Positions 27,776-37,340 of a stretch of 50,449 nt of DNA are shown piece after piece. The stretch comes from Rhodopila globiformis (GTDB lineage Bacteria > Pseudomonadota > Alphaproteobacteria > Acetobacterales > Acetobacteraceae): positions 797-51,245 of the forward strand of contig NZ_NHRY01000144.1 of the NCBI RefSeq assembly GCF_002937115.1, given 5' to 3'. The notes under the pieces were generated by a model that was not told the DNA's origin, did not search any database, and saw only the letters and a list, made by a program, of their open reading frames with translations. How positions within the stretch are numbered: position 1 is the first letter of the stretch; each line of letters begins with the position of its first letter. The translations under genes were made by a program, and so were the position numbers.

Positions 27776-30078
27776 GAAGCTGCACCGGGTTTGCGGAACC
27801 GGACCGCGAGCATCGCAGCACGACCTAGCGGGTGCGGATCGCCGCCAACGGTCAGTGCCATCGGCTCGCCTGCTTCCAGCGTCGCCTCGACGCTCTGGTT
27901 GGCCTGGTCTATGGCGATTTTGAGGTGCCGGCCACGCCACTGAATCCTGAAGACCATACTGTCCCAGCCAGCCGGCAATCGGGGATCGATGGCGATGCCG
28001 TCGTTTCGTAACGTCAACCCCGCGAAGCCGAACACCGCCAGCATCCAGATCCCGCCGAGAGCTGCTATATGAATCCCGCCGTCAGCCGCCACATGTGTTT
28101 CCGCGAGATCGATCGCGGCGGTTTGGCGAAGGTAACGCAGCGCCATTTCGGCATCACCCAGCCGGGCGGCCACCAGCCCGTGCATCGCCGGGCTCAATGA
28201 ACTGCCGTGACTGCAACGAGGCTCATAGTAGCGAAAGTTCGTCTCTGCCGCCGCGCCGGCAAATTCTTCCGGGAGCAGGCCCAGCAGGGCCACGACATCG
28301 GACTGTTTGACCACCTGCGATGCTTGCGTCCGCTCGCGCCCCAGCACCACGTCCATCGGCACCGAGCGCCCTGCGTAATGAGACAGATCGATGTCCTCCA
28401 GCGCGAAATAACCCGAGAACTGCTCGAACAGTCCCGTTTCCGGATCGCGGCCGATGGCGATCGTTTCGGCGACATCCAGCCATTGCGCCAGCTCGGCATC
28501 CTCCAGGCCGAGATGCCGCGCGAGGCTGATCCACCGCACGGGCCAATGTTCGCGCAACAAGGCAGCGATATCCAGCGCGCGGCGGATGTTCCAACGCGCC
28601 ATGACGTTCGTATAGGCATTGTCATCGACATGCTCGTGATATTCGTCCGGTCCGATGACACCGCGAATATGGCATCGTCCGTCGGCTTCTCGTTGCGCCC
28701 GGCTGGCCCAGAAGCGCCCGGTTTCGAGCAGGATCTCGGCGCCGGCCTCCAGCAGGAAAGCGTCGTCTCCGGTCGCCTGCCAGTATTGCCAGACCGCGTA
28801 TGCCACGTCGGCGCTGATATGCTGTTCCAGCTTTCCGCACAGGATGGCGATGACCCGATGATCCGGACCGATGACCTGCTCCGGCGTCACGTCCGCGCCG
28901 GTATCGGCGGACTCCCACGGATACAGCGCGCCGCGCCAGCCCATTGCGGCGGCCTTCGCCCTTGCGCCGTTCAGCAGGTGAAAGCGATACATCAGCAGCG
29001 TCCGTGCCGCTTCCGGCCAGGTCAGGATATAGAACGGCAGCAGGAAGATCTCGGTGTCCCAGAAAACGTGGCCGTGGTAATTGTCGCCGGTCAGCGCGCG
29101 GGCGCCGATGGAAACCCGCTCATCAGCCGGGTTGGCCGCACCGTTCAGATGGTAGAGGGCGAACCGCAACATGCGCTGCGCCTTCGCGTCGCCATCGACC
29201 TCGACATCGCTGTTGTGCCATCGCCGACCCCAGGCCGCCTTATGCGCCGCAACGACGTCTTGCCAACCGACGTGCCGGGCAGAGCCAAGCTTGTCGCGGG
29301 CTTCCGGGCCTGGATCCAGGTCCGGTGCGTCGCTGCGCACGACGGCAACGAAACGCTGGAACGTTGCGATTTGTCCCGGGCGGGTTTTCCAATTCCAGGA
29401 CCAGGTCAGCGGACCCCGGGCCGCGGGCTCCAGATCGCGCCCGTCGATCTGCAGCGACGACGTGGTCGCCATGGCAAGGCGTTTCCCCGAATGCCGCGTT
29501 CGCCACGTGCCGAGGTCCTGATCGAGACGATCGATGACCAGCCCGAGTTCCACGCCCTCGAACGAGGCTTCGACGGCGACATCGACCTCCCCCTGTTCGA
29601 TCTCCATCTGGATCAGTTGCAGCCCGAGCGCTCGGTCGCTGATTGATGCAAGGCGCAGGGTTCGCACCTGAATGCCCAGGTCCGGTGAGTCGAAGTGGCG
29701 GCCTGCGCTGAACAATGCGCCCTGCCTCACGTCGAGCGTCATGTGATGCGACGACATATCACCGGGATGATGCAGCAACGGACCGCCGGCCATCATGATG
29801 CGAAATCGTAACCAGTCGGCGGCGGGGACGAGTCCGGTGGTGGCGTGCTCGGTCCCGGAGGTGTCGAACAGGCCGGCCACATAGGTTCGCGCGGGAACAA
29901 TCCAACGCTGACCGCGGCTTGTCGCTCGGGCGCCGCGTATACCCAGGAAACCGTTGCTGATCGCGAAGCGCGACTCAACGCTGTTTTCAAGCAGCGGATC
30001 GTAACCATCCAGGCAGAAGGTCCAACCGGGATCAGCCCCGGGACCGGGGATACCGGCCTTCATCTCCGGCCCGGTCAT
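27769..30078 (-). CDS. GH65 disaccharide phosphorylase (copy B)
   Basis: This 769-residue GH65 protein is paralogous to, but clearly diverged from, copy A. It has the N-terminal sandwich (LDGYDPLLENSVESRFAISN), the barrel with FWDTEIFLLPFYILTWPEAA, acid Glu479 in GVIGPDEYHEH and phosphate-site CSHGSSLSPAMHG. The ATG at 30078 overlaps the beta-phosphoglucomutase stop (ATGA); 30093 is an alternative. All three genes are thus translationally coupled. Two different GH65 enzymes in one operon suggest either two disaccharide substrates or a heteromeric enzyme. Confidence 0.9.
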   Translation of the reverse strand: MTGPEMKAGIPGPGADPGWTFCLDGYDPLLENSVESRFAISNGFLGIRGARATSRGQRWIVPARTYVAGLFDTSGTEHATTGLVPAADWLRFRIMMAGGPLLHHPGDMSSHHMTLDVRQGALFSAGRHFDSPDLGIQVRTLRLASISDRALGLQLIQMEIEQGEVDVAVEASFEGVELGLVIDRLDQDLGTWRTRHSGKRLAMATTSSLQIDGRDLEPAARGPLTWSWNWKTRPGQIATFQRFVAVVRSDAPDLDPGPEARDKLGSARHVGWQDVVAAHKAAWGRRWHNSDVEVDGDAKAQRMLRFALYHLNGAANPADERVSIGARALTGDNYHGHVFWDTEIFLLPFYILTWPEAARTLLMYRFHLLNGARAKAAAMGWRGALYPWESADTGADVTPEQVIGPDHRVIAILCGKLEQHISADVAYAVWQYWQATGDDAFLLEAGAEILLETGRFWASRAQREADGRCHIRGVIGPDEYHEHVDDNAYTNVMARWNIRRALDIAALLREHWPVRWISLARHLGLEDAELAQWLDVAETIAIGRDPETGLFEQFSGYFALEDIDLSHYAGRSVPMDVVLGRERTQASQVVKQSDVVALLGLLPEEFAGAAAETNFRYYEPRCSHGSSLSPAMHGLVAARLGDAEMALRYLRQTAAIDLAETHVAADGGIHIAALGGIWMLAVFGFAGLTLRNDGIAIDPRLPAGWDSMVFRIQWRGRHLKIAIDQANQSVEATLEAGEPMALTVGGDPHPLGRAAMLAVRFRKPGAASC

Positions 30079-30815
30079 GCCGCCACCCGGCACAGCCGGT
30101 GGTGTGCCAGTTCATCGAGAGCGATGCCATCAAGGCTGTTGACCACGACGTCGGCGCCCGCCATGTGGAGGCTGGCCGCGTCGCTATGCCGGGCAACACC
30201 AAGCGCGGCCATTTTTCCCGCGCGGGCGGCCGCGATGCCGGCGGGGGCGTCCTCGGCGACGAAACAGAAAGTCGGTTCGACATGCAGTTCCGCGGCCAGC
30301 AGGAAAATCGCCGGGTCGGGCTTGCCCCGCGGCAAGTCGCGCCCGCAGACATTGGCACTGAACACGTCAAGCAGATTCTGGCCGGAGTCGAGGTGGATCA
30401 GCTGCATCATTCCATTGGCGTTCCTGGACGAGGACGCGACTGCCATCGGCCAACCCAGCGCCGCCAGCGCCTGAACGAAACGAAGTGCATCCGGGAAGCC
30501 CGCGATGCTGCCCGCTTCGATCAACGCCTCAAGCCGCTTCTGCTTGCGCTCCGCATACGGGGCAGCCTGCCGCCCGGCGTCCGGTACGCCAAGTGCTTCA
30601 AGGGCAGCGCGGGCTCCCATCAGGCGGGGCTTGCCCGCGACGGCGCGCTGGTACATGGCGGTGGTGAAACGTTCAGCGTCAGCCAGGCCATTCAGCGCTT
30701 CGCGCCAGGCGCGTTCATGCGGCGATGCGAGTAAGACGCCGTCAACGTCCAAAATCGCCGCCTTCAACGCCCCAAGTTGGTTGTATCGCGGCGCGAGTAA
30801 GTCATGGACTGTCAT
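30075..30815 (-). CDS. pgmB: Beta-phosphoglucomutase-type HAD hydrolase
   Basis: This 246-residue HAD protein has the nucleophile Asp23 and the acid/base Asp25 in AAILDVDGVL, motif II Ser in VASSSRNANGM, motif III Lys in LPRGKPDPAIFLLAA and motif IV in VAEDAPAGIAAARAG. The helical cap (residues about 35-105) is of the beta-PGM size. It converts beta-glucose 1-phosphate from the GH65 enzymes to glucose 6-phosphate. It is first in a coupled pgmB-GH65-GH65 operon, with a repeated box and TAAGAT upstream on the same strand. Confidence 0.88.
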   Translation of the reverse strand: MTVHDLLAPRYNQLGALKAAILDVDGVLLASPHERAWREALNGLADAERFTTAMYQRAVAGKPRLMGARAALEALGVPDAGRQAAPYAERKQKRLEALIEAGSIAGFPDALRFVQALAALGWPMAVASSSRNANGMMQLIHLDSGQNLLDVFSANVCGRDLPRGKPDPAIFLLAAELHVEPTFCFVAEDAPAGIAAARAGKMAALGVARHSDAASLHMAGADVVVNSLDGIALDELAHHRLCRVAA

Positions 30816-30985
30816 ACGCCTACACCTTGCTGTTTAACCGGACTCTGTTTCGGTAGGGCCGGCGCGGTAGTCTGGCGGCCTGGTAAACCGGCATTCCCTC
30901 GGGATCCGGATTTCCATCCGATTTTGAGGCGCTGCTGCCACTGTCGCATATCTGGCGGCCGATCCATGCACCGCCCGCTGGCGCC

Positions 30986-31032
30986 ATCTTAGCGGGCAGG
31001 CGTCATGACAGGACAGGTTCGGAAACTACTCA
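30986..31032 (-). promoter_or_regulatory. FixJ-like box and -10 (box 9) for the pgmB-GH65 operon
   Basis: On the minus strand TGAGTAGTTTCCGA (31019-31032) is identical to boxes 1 and 5. TAAGAT follows 27 bp later (30986-30991), and the pgmB ATG is 171 bp downstream. Confidence 0.6.
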
Positions 31033-31332
31033 CGCCCGGGAACCGGGTCTGCAACGACCAACGGGCCCCGAGAAGCGCCAGTCCCCGTGACCCCGTCGTA
31101 GCGGCAACCGCATAGGGGTTTTCCGAAGCTACCGCCGCACCATCGGCGACCGGTATGATCGGGGATCACTTTAAAACTTGCTGTCCAGGCTGCCGGGCGG
31201 CCGTCGAAGGTTCGGCGCGCGGTCACCCTGCGCGGAACGCGTACAGGGTGTGAATCGCGCGATCAAACAAAGGGCCAGAGCATTTCGGCCTGCACGTTCA
31301 GGCTGAAAAAGCTCTGGCGGGAGCCCCTGACC
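31033..31332. other. Intergenic region between divergent pgmB and GT4 genes
   Basis: There are about 300 bases with no credible gene on either strand. The only recognisable elements are box 9 at its left edge and GGGAG before the GT4 start on the right. No copy of the box faces the GT4 gene. Short inverted stretches (for instance GGGGTTTTCCGAAGC near 31115) do not match the box spacing. Confidence 0.5.
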
Positions 31333-32400
31333 ATGCGCATCGCCCAGATCGCTCCGTTATACGAAGCGGTTCCGCCAAAGCTATACGGTGGGACGGAACG
31401 GGTCGTTTCGTTCCTTACCGAGGAGCTCGTCGCGCTCGGCCACAACGTTACCTTGTTCGCGAGTGGAGATTCGGTCACCGCGGCCGAGCTCGAGTCGGTC
31501 ATACCGCGGGCACTGCGGCTGGATCCGTCGATCCGCGACCTGCTCGCACCCCAGATGCTGCTGATGGAAGCCGTCCGCAGGCGCGCGGACGAGTTCGATA
31601 TCCTGCACTTCCATTTGGACTACCTGCCGTTCAGCCTGTTCAGTCGGCAGCAAACACCGTTCGTGACGACGTTGCATGGCCGGCTCGATCTTCCCGAGTT
31701 GAAGCCGATGTTCAAAGCGTTCCCGGACGTTTCTGTCGTCAGCATCTCGGACAGCCAGCGCGAGCCACTGCCGGGTGCGCGCTACGTTGGGACCGTCCAC
31801 CATGGCTTGCCCGCGGGGCTGCTGCTACCGCAACAGCGGGCGAAGCCGGACTATCTCGCCTTCCTCGGCCGTATCGCGCCGGAAAAAGGGCCCGACAGCG
31901 CCATCCGCATTGCGCGGGCCTGCGGGATCCCGCTCAAGATCGCGGCGAAGGTGGACCGGGCGGACCAATCCTGGTTCGACGCTGTCATTCGCCCGCTGCT
32001 GCAAGACGGCGGCGTCGAGATGGTGGGCGAGATCTCCGACGACCGGAAGGCGGCCTTTCTGTCCGGTGCGGTTGCGCTGCTGATGCCGATTGCCTGGCCG
32101 GAACCGTTCGGCCTGGTGATGATCGAGGCGATGGCTTGCGGCACGCCGGTTATCGCCTTCAACCGCGGCTCGGTGCCAGAGATCATTGACGATGGCGTTT
32201 CCGGCTACATCGTCGAGGACGAAGCCGGGGCGATTGCCGCCGTTTCGAGCTTGGTTCGTTTGTCGCGAAACACTGTGCGAGCGAGTTTCATGGCGCGATT
32301 TACCGCTCGGCGGATGGCCCAGGATTACCTCACGATCTACCGCAAACTCGCTCGGCAGCATGGCGCGGCGGACGTGGCCCTGGCGCAGGCGGCAGATTGA
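31333..32400 (+). CDS. GT4-family glycosyltransferase
   Basis: This 355-residue GT-B protein begins MRIAQIAPLYEAVPPKLYGG followed by TERVVSFLTEELVALGHNV, typical of family 4 transferases. DILHFHLDYLPFSLF and TLHGRLDLPE follow. The C-terminal donor site contains FLGRIAPEKGPDSAIR and PEPFGLVMIEAMACGTPVIA, with the E-x7-E pair. GGGAG precedes the ATG. The acceptor is unknown. Similar genes often sit next to glgX or GH65 genes in alphaproteobacteria, which suggests an alpha-glucan or disaccharide role. Its stop is followed 40 bp on by a glgX fragment. Confidence 0.85.
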   Translation: MRIAQIAPLYEAVPPKLYGGTERVVSFLTEELVALGHNVTLFASGDSVTAAELESVIPRALRLDPSIRDLLAPQMLLMEAVRRRADEFDILHFHLDYLPFSLFSRQQTPFVTTLHGRLDLPELKPMFKAFPDVSVVSISDSQREPLPGARYVGTVHHGLPAGLLLPQQRAKPDYLAFLGRIAPEKGPDSAIRIARACGIPLKIAAKVDRADQSWFDAVIRPLLQDGGVEMVGEISDDRKAAFLSGAVALLMPIAWPEPFGLVMIEAMACGTPVIAFNRGSVPEIIDDGVSGYIVEDEAGAIAAVSSLVRLSRNTVRASFMARFTARRMAQDYLTIYRKLARQHGAADVALAQAAD

Positions 32401-32439
32401 ACCGCGGCAAGTTGCCCCCATCTCGACCCGATCAAGCGG

Positions 32440-32670
32440 GCGCGGCCTACGCAATTATTGGGGCTATAACACCATCGGGTTCTTCGCGCCGCATCTCGAA
32501 TATCGCGGAGCAGAGGCGCTCGGAGGGTTCAAGGGATTCGTACAGTAAATACACGACGCCGGCATCGAGGTCATCCTTGACGTTGTCTACAACCATACTG
32601 CCGAAGGCAACCAGTTGGGGCCGACCCTCCGCTTTCGGGGAATTGACAACAAATCCTATTACTTTCTAAA
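32440..32670 (+). pseudogene. Duplicated internal fragment of glgX
   Basis: These 231 bases align without gaps to 34870-35100 inside the intact glgX, a constant offset of 2430. I count 12 mismatches (about 95% identity). The frame encodes [20 protein letters not shown], then a stop replaces the Gln in FVQQIHD, then [20 protein letters not shown]. The copy has no start and is cut off sharply at both ends. It may be a leftover of an earlier glgX copy next to the GT4 gene, broken by the IS701-like insertion. Confidence 0.85.
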
Positions 32671-32700
32671 CTCGACTTTCCGCCCCTCATTTCTTGACGC

Positions 32701-32982
32701 TCATATCAGCGCCCAGAAGACGGCCTCGGCGGCGATGAAGCGGAGGGCCTGGTCGAGCGGCAGGATGGTGCGGCCGAATGGGCCGGTGGGTGACCAGCGG
32801 TCGGTCCGCAGCGACCAGTAGAGCACCTCGACATGTTCGTCGTCGGTGTCGGGGCGCAGGCGCGCCGCCGGCGCACCTGTGGCGGCATGGGTGAGCGTGT
32901 AGCCGCGATTGCGGCGTTCGGCGCGCACGGCGCCTTGCGGGAAGGAGAAGCGCTCGATGCGCCGGATGATCGCGTCGGTCAT
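32701..32982 (-). CDS. Hypothetical 93-residue protein next to the IS701-like relic
   Basis: It starts [20 protein letters not shown] and continues [20 protein letters not shown]; a second part, [20 protein letters not shown], ends in [12 protein letters not shown]. It has no signal or membrane segment and looks like a small alpha-beta domain. I have a faint memory of similar proteins in Acetobacteraceae but no function. It is divergent from the transposase relic, 98 bp away, and could be cargo of that element or an older chromosomal gene. Confidence 0.5.
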   Translation of the reverse strand: MTDAIIRRIERFSFPQGAVRAERRNRGYTLTHAATGAPAARLRPDTDDEHVEVLYWSLRTDRWSPTGPFGRTILPLDQALRFIAAEAVFWALI

Positions 32983-33079
32983 GCCGACATCACCATAACC
33001 CGTACGGTGGTTGCACATCGCCACAGCGGGTACACAGCGGTGTGAATGGCGGCAGCGGCATCCTGCGCGTTTCCCGCCG

Positions 33080-33828
33080 ATGACACCTGATCGTCGCCCC
33101 ACGCCCGCCTGCTCGCTTCCCGCTGTCCCTGTGCCGCCGGTGCTGGCCGCTTGGTTGGTGCTGGTCACCGGCGCGATACTGGCGCCGGGGCAGCGCACCG
33201 TCAGCGCCGCGCTGCGGGTGATGGGGCTGGCGGATCGGCCAGGTTTCGGCCGCTACCACGAGGTGCTGAGTGAGGCGCGCTGGGATGCCCGCGCGCTGGC
33301 GCGCAAACTGCTGCTGCACCTGCTCGAGGTGCTGCTGCCCGAAGGCCAGCTGGTGATCGTCCCCGACGACAGCATCGAGCGGCGCTGGGGCCCCACATCC
33401 GCGACCGCGGCATCTATCGCGATCCGGTGCGCTCCTCGCGCGGCTTCTTCGTCAAAACCAGCGGCCTGCGCTGGCTGTCGCTGGCGCTGGTGCTGCCGAT
33501 CCCATGGGCGAAGCGCCGCTGGGCGAAGCTGGAAGGTTCCACCGGCCTAGCCGGTGGAATGCCAGATGAGGGGCTGCCGTTCCTGACCATCCTCGCGCCC
33601 TCGCAGCGCACCAACGCCGAGCGCGGCCGGCACCACAAACCGCTGACCCGCTGGGCCATCCAGGCGATCCTGCAAACCCGGCGCTGGTTGCCCGACCGCG
33701 CCATCACCATTGTCGGCGACAGCAGCTTCGCCTGCCTCGAGTTGATAGCCGCGGTGCGCCGCCACGTCCGCCTGATCACCCGCTTGCGGCTGGATGCCAA
33801 CCTGTTCGACGCCGATATACTTGCTGCG
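33080..33828 (+). pseudogene. IS701-like transposase, frameshifted and truncated
   Basis: Frame 1 reads VLAAWLVLVTGAILAPGQRT, SAALRVMGLADRPGFGRYHE and PEGQLVIVPDDSIERRWGP (first catalytic Asp). A frameshift near 33395 leads to IYRDPVRSSRGFFVKTSGLR, then LPFLTILAPSQRTNAERGRH, AITIVGDSSFACLELIAAV (second Asp) and HVRLITRLRLDANLFDA. The last third with the catalytic Glu is missing. An added 48-bp segment with a palindrome interrupts it at 33525. The N-terminal pattern and VPDDSIERR fit the IS701 or related DDE group. Confidence 0.75.
33525..33572. repeat. 48-bp in-frame insertion with a perfect 10-bp-arm palindrome
   Basis: Within the transposase relic the expected RRWA-LPFLT junction is broken by 16 additional codons (KLEGSTGLAGGMPDEG). 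The insert contains TTCCACCGGC at 33537-33546, a CTA centre, and GCCGGTGGAA at 33550-33559, a perfect hairpin. It keeps the reading frame. It looks like a small REP/BIME-type or palindromic mobile sequence, though no second copy is visible in this window. Confidence 0.5.
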
Positions 33829-33840
33829 GTTCGCATGCGC

Positions 33841-34198
33841 CTGTGGTGGCCAGAGGAATTTGTCACGTCCAGGTCAGGCAAGGAGACATGAAAATCCCAA
33901 CCGCGCTGTCCGAACGCTTGATTGATGCTTTCTGCTATGCCGCGTGACGGCCAAAGTCGAGCTAAGGAAGTATCCTCGATCCGATAAGGAGCAGCCCCAA
34001 CGGGCACCGTCAAGTTGAGCGGCCCTTCCGCTATTCCATCGAACGACGAGTTGACGGTGTCACGGCTCAGTCAGACATTGGCGTCGACCCCTGATCTACC
34101 GGCCGTTCGAGAGACCTATACCTACCACATACGCCGGGGGGTCCCTGCTTTTCAGTCAATAAGACAATTTAGCTTAACTCCCGCCAGGAAAATCACAG
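33841..34198. other. Region between the IS701-like relic and glgX
   Basis: About 360 bases follow the truncation point of the transposase relic. I see no complete gene. The first part may be the flank of a lost insertion and has no recognisable coding pattern. A ribosome-site-like CAGGAAAA occurs just before the glgX ATG. No copy of the repeated box precedes glgX. Confidence 0.4.
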
Positions 34199-36370
34199 AT
34201 GAGCGCATCTGACCTTCGCGTATGGCCCGGCCGACCTGGTCCGATCGGCGCGACATGGGACGGTTCGGGTACGAACTTCGCGCTGTTCTCGGCACACGCC
34301 GAAAAGGTCGAGCTTTGTCTGTTCGATGGCGGTGGCAAGAGCGAAATCGCACGGATCCGACTGCCGGAATACACGCACGAGATCTGGCACGGTTACCTGC
34401 CGGATGTGCGGCCGGGTCAACTCTATGGTTATCGGGTATACGGACCGTACGCGCCCGAGGCAGGCCATCGCTTCAACCATCACAAATTGCTGATCGACCC
34501 TTATGCCAAGGCGCTCGTCGGTGCGCTCGAATGGAACGACGCCCTGTTCGGTTACAAGGTTGGCGACGACGCGAAGGACTTGTCCTTCGACGATCGCGAC
34601 AGCGCCTCTTTCGTTCCGAAATGCCAAGTGGTCGACTCCGCCTTCACGTGGGGACGGCGGCCGGATCAACGCCCGTGGCACGAAACCGTCATCTACGAAT
34701 TGCACGTGAAGGGGTACACGATGCGTCACCCTGAGGTCGGAGAGGGCGTGCGCGGCACGTTCGCCGGCCTTGCCGCGGCACCGGTCGTGGCATATTTGCG
34801 CGACCTCGGCATTACCGCGGTCGAGCTCCTCCCGATCCATGCGTTTATCCATGACCGCCATCTGATTGAGCGCGGCCTACGCAACTATTGGGGCTATAAC
34901 ACCATCGGGTTCTTCGCGCCGCATCCCGAATATCTGGGAACAGAGGGGCTCGGAGGGTTCAAGGCGTTCGTACAGCAAATACACGACGCCGGCATCGAGG
35001 TCATCCTTGACGTTGTCTACAACCATACTGCCGAAGGCAACCAGTTGGGGCCGACCCTCAGTTTTCGGGGAATTGACAACAAATCCTATTACTTTCTGAA
35101 GCCCGGGGCGGAGCGGTACTACAGCGATTTCACGGGCACAGGGAACGCGCTCGAACTTCGCCATCCCTATGTGCTGCGCATGGTAATGGACAGCTTGCGT
35201 TACTGGGTCCATGAAATGGGTGTGGACGGTTTCCGCTTCGATCTCGCCACAACTCTCGCGCGCGTCAATGGCGAGTTTACCGAGAATGCTGGCTTCCTTG
35301 ACGCCATGGCACAGGACCCCTCGCTGTCGGCGGTCAAGCTGATCGCCGAGCCCTGGGATACTGGCACGGGCGGATACCAGCTCGGCAACTTCCCGCCGGG
35401 CTGGGCGGAGTGGAACGACCAGTATCGGGACACCGTTCGCAGGCTCTGGAAGGGTGACGAGGGCCTCCTGCCAGTCCTCGCCTCACGGTTTTCGGGATCA
35501 GCCGACATCCATGATCGACGCGGGCGCCGTCCCTGGGCCAGCATCAACTTCGTCACCGCCCATGATGGGTTCACGCTGCGCGACCTCGTGAGCTACAATG
35601 AGAAGCACAACGACGCGAACAACGAGGACAACCACGACGGGTCCGACAACAATAACAGCTGGAATTGCGGCGCCGAAGGGCCGACCGACGACCCCGAGGT
35701 TGTGGCGCTTCGCAAGCGGCAAATGCGCAATTTCCTGGCAACACTGCTGCTGTCGCAGGGGGTTCCCATGCTCCTCGGCGGCGACGAGTTCGGCCGAAGC
35801 CAGGGCGGCAACAGCAACGCGTACTGCCAGGACAGCGTAATCAGCTGGTTCGACTGGGAGGGCATGGGCCAGGAAGGCAAAGCGCTGCTCTCCTTCGCCC
35901 GCAAGCTCATTGCGCTTCGGCGCGCGCATATTGTCTTCCACCGCCACCGGTTCTTCCACGGCGAGACCATTCCTGGCACCGAGGTCAAGGATGTCGTCTG
36001 GCTTCGCCCGGATGGTGCAGAGATGTCCGAGACGGACTGGGGAAACGCCCAAGCAAAGGCGCTTGCGGTGCGGTTGAGCGGTGAGCCCGGGCACATGCAT
36101 CTGACCGAGCGTGGGGAGCAGGAACCGGATAACACGTTCCTCATTCTCCTGAATGCCTCTCATGATGCCGTGACATTCCGGATTCCGGCGGATCCAGCCG
36201 GCACAAGCTGGAACGTGGTGGTGGATACCGCTGCCGAGACGGACGAGGAGACGGGGCGGACACTTGCGGCCGGCGTCGAAGCTTTGGTCATCGCAAATTC
36301 CTTCTGCCTCCTTATGGTGCACACCCCAGTGGCGGGACCAGTTCAGGGCGACCGAGGGAGCGGGTTGTGA
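34199..36370 (+). CDS. glgX: Glycogen debranching enzyme GlgX
   Basis: This 723-residue GH13 isoamylase-type enzyme hydrolyses alpha-1,6 branches of phosphorylase-trimmed glycogen. The N-terminal CBM48 domain ([40 protein letters not shown]) is followed by the barrel with [30 protein letters not shown], nucleophile Asp348 in VDGFRFDLA, acid Glu384 in LIAEPWDTG and Asp456 in [26 protein letters not shown] and [12 protein letters not shown] are GlgX hallmarks. It is complete. A 231-bp fragment of a close copy lies 2430 bp upstream. Confidence 0.95.
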   Translation: MSASDLRVWPGRPGPIGATWDGSGTNFALFSAHAEKVELCLFDGGGKSEIARIRLPEYTHEIWHGYLPDVRPGQLYGYRVYGPYAPEAGHRFNHHKLLIDPYAKALVGALEWNDALFGYKVGDDAKDLSFDDRDSASFVPKCQVVDSAFTWGRRPDQRPWHETVIYELHVKGYTMRHPEVGEGVRGTFAGLAAAPVVAYLRDLGITAVELLPIHAFIHDRHLIERGLRNYWGYNTIGFFAPHPEYLGTEGLGGFKAFVQQIHDAGIEVILDVVYNHTAEGNQLGPTLSFRGIDNKSYYFLKPGAERYYSDFTGTGNALELRHPYVLRMVMDSLRYWVHEMGVDGFRFDLATTLARVNGEFTENAGFLDAMAQDPSLSAVKLIAEPWDTGTGGYQLGNFPPGWAEWNDQYRDTVRRLWKGDEGLLPVLASRFSGSADIHDRRGRRPWASINFVTAHDGFTLRDLVSYNEKHNDANNEDNHDGSDNNNSWNCGAEGPTDDPEVVALRKRQMRNFLATLLLSQGVPMLLGGDEFGRSQGGNSNAYCQDSVISWFDWEGMGQEGKALLSFARKLIALRRAHIVFHRHRFFHGETIPGTEVKDVVWLRPDGAEMSETDWGNAQAKALAVRLSGEPGHMHLTERGEQEPDNTFLILLNASHDAVTFRIPADPAGTSWNVVVDTAAETDEETGRTLAAGVEALVIANSFCLLMVHTPVAGPVQGDRGSGL

Positions 36371-36548
36371 CAAGAAGGTCTTGGCGTTCCCATCGGCGCA
36401 GAAGTCGCACCGGCGCGTCGGCTATGCGCTCAAAACGCAGCCGAACCCACATCATCAACCTCTGATCCGTGCAACAACGCCGCGTTCACCCTCGACCTGA
36501 TCTTGCATAAAGACGCCATGTCTGGGCTCCCGTGGAGCCTCATAGGTC

Positions 36549-36582
36549 TGAGTATTTTCCGAATCTGGCGCGATGTCGCGCC
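36549..36582 (+). promoter_or_regulatory. FixJ-like box (box 6) with adjoining inverted repeat
   Basis: TGAGTATTTTCCGA at 36549-36562 is followed by the perfect inverted repeat GGCGCGA-TG-TCGCGCC at 36567-36582. No good -10 is found at the usual spacing (the bases there read GCATCATCC). The next gene on this strand is CsbD-like, at 36943, 360 bp away. Confidence 0.45.
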
Positions 36583-36942
36583 CCCGTGCATCATCCGGCT
36601 ATCCGGTCGGATCGAACAGTCACATACTGCGAGGCTGCAGCAGACCGGCGGGCTACCAGGTTCGGGTGAGCGTCTGGACCAGCGTCGGCTCTCATTGCTG
36701 AAGGCAAAGCCGCTGCGAACCATGTAATAGGCGCCTATGACACAGTCTTGATTGATCCCGGATCTCCTAGGAGTTCGGACCCTTGATACGACGGCCTATG
36801 CGAGCACCAACGCGGTCCACGACCAGACGCATGACCTGAAATACGCCCAGAGGCCCGTCGTGGTCGGTTGGTACGCACCATCCCGCGGCTGTTGGCCGCG
36901 TGACTCGCCCGAATAGGGCATCAACAAGCGGAGAGACAAGAA
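36583..36942. other. Long leader between box 6 and the CsbD gene
   Basis: There are 360 bases without a convincing gene. Frames on both strands are short and lack ribosome sites. A second promoter nearer the CsbD gene is possible but cannot be placed; GGAGAGACAAGA just before its ATG is a good ribosome site. Confidence 0.4.
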
Positions 36943-37116
36943 ATGATTGACAAAGATCGGATAGCCGGGTCGGCCAAGCAGGTCGAGGGCACCGTCAAGG
37001 AAGCGGTCGGAAAGGTTATCGGCGACGCAAAGCTGGTCGCTGACGGGAAAAGTGAGAAGGTCGAGGGCAAGATCCAGAACACCGTCGGCGGGATCAAGGA
37101 CGCGCTGAAGGAGTGA
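36943..37116 (+). CDS. CsbD-family stress protein
   Basis: This 57-residue, highly charged helical protein begins MIDKDRIAGSAKQVEGTVKE and continues with AVGKVIGDAKLVADGKSEKV and EGKIQNTVGGIKDALKE. The repeated G-x-x-K-x-x-x-G-x-x-K-E pattern is that of CsbD (YjbJ-like) proteins, which are abundant in stress and stationary phase with no known reaction. GGAGAG precedes the ATG. It follows box 6 and precedes a small membrane protein by 224 bp. Confidence 0.9.
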   Translation: MIDKDRIAGSAKQVEGTVKEAVGKVIGDAKLVADGKSEKVEGKIQNTVGGIKDALKE

Positions 37117-37340
37117 TGACTGCCGAAGCCGTCAGGGGCAGGACAATCTGCCTGCCCATCCGGCTCCGGCCTGCATCGTTACTGGGTTCAACGAACTCGT
37201 CGTCCAACATTCACGCGGACTCCTGGCGGCGTCGTCCGCGGCAGGCGTTACGAGGCCGGAATTGCTCCAGCCAGAAGCCGCGCCTGCCGGGATCGGCAAG
37301 AGCTGAGGAACGAGCCTGACAAGCAAGGAGACATAGTAAC

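Noticed and set aside
27776-27940. N-terminal extension of the first GH65 gene
   Set aside because: The additional 55 residues are Arg/Pro-rich, lie inside the upstream GH65 gene and have no homology; the coupled ATG at 27775 is better.
28207-29646. 479-residue plus-strand open frame
   Set aside because: It lies wholly opposite the second GH65 gene and has the composition of a reverse-strand shadow in GC-rich DNA.
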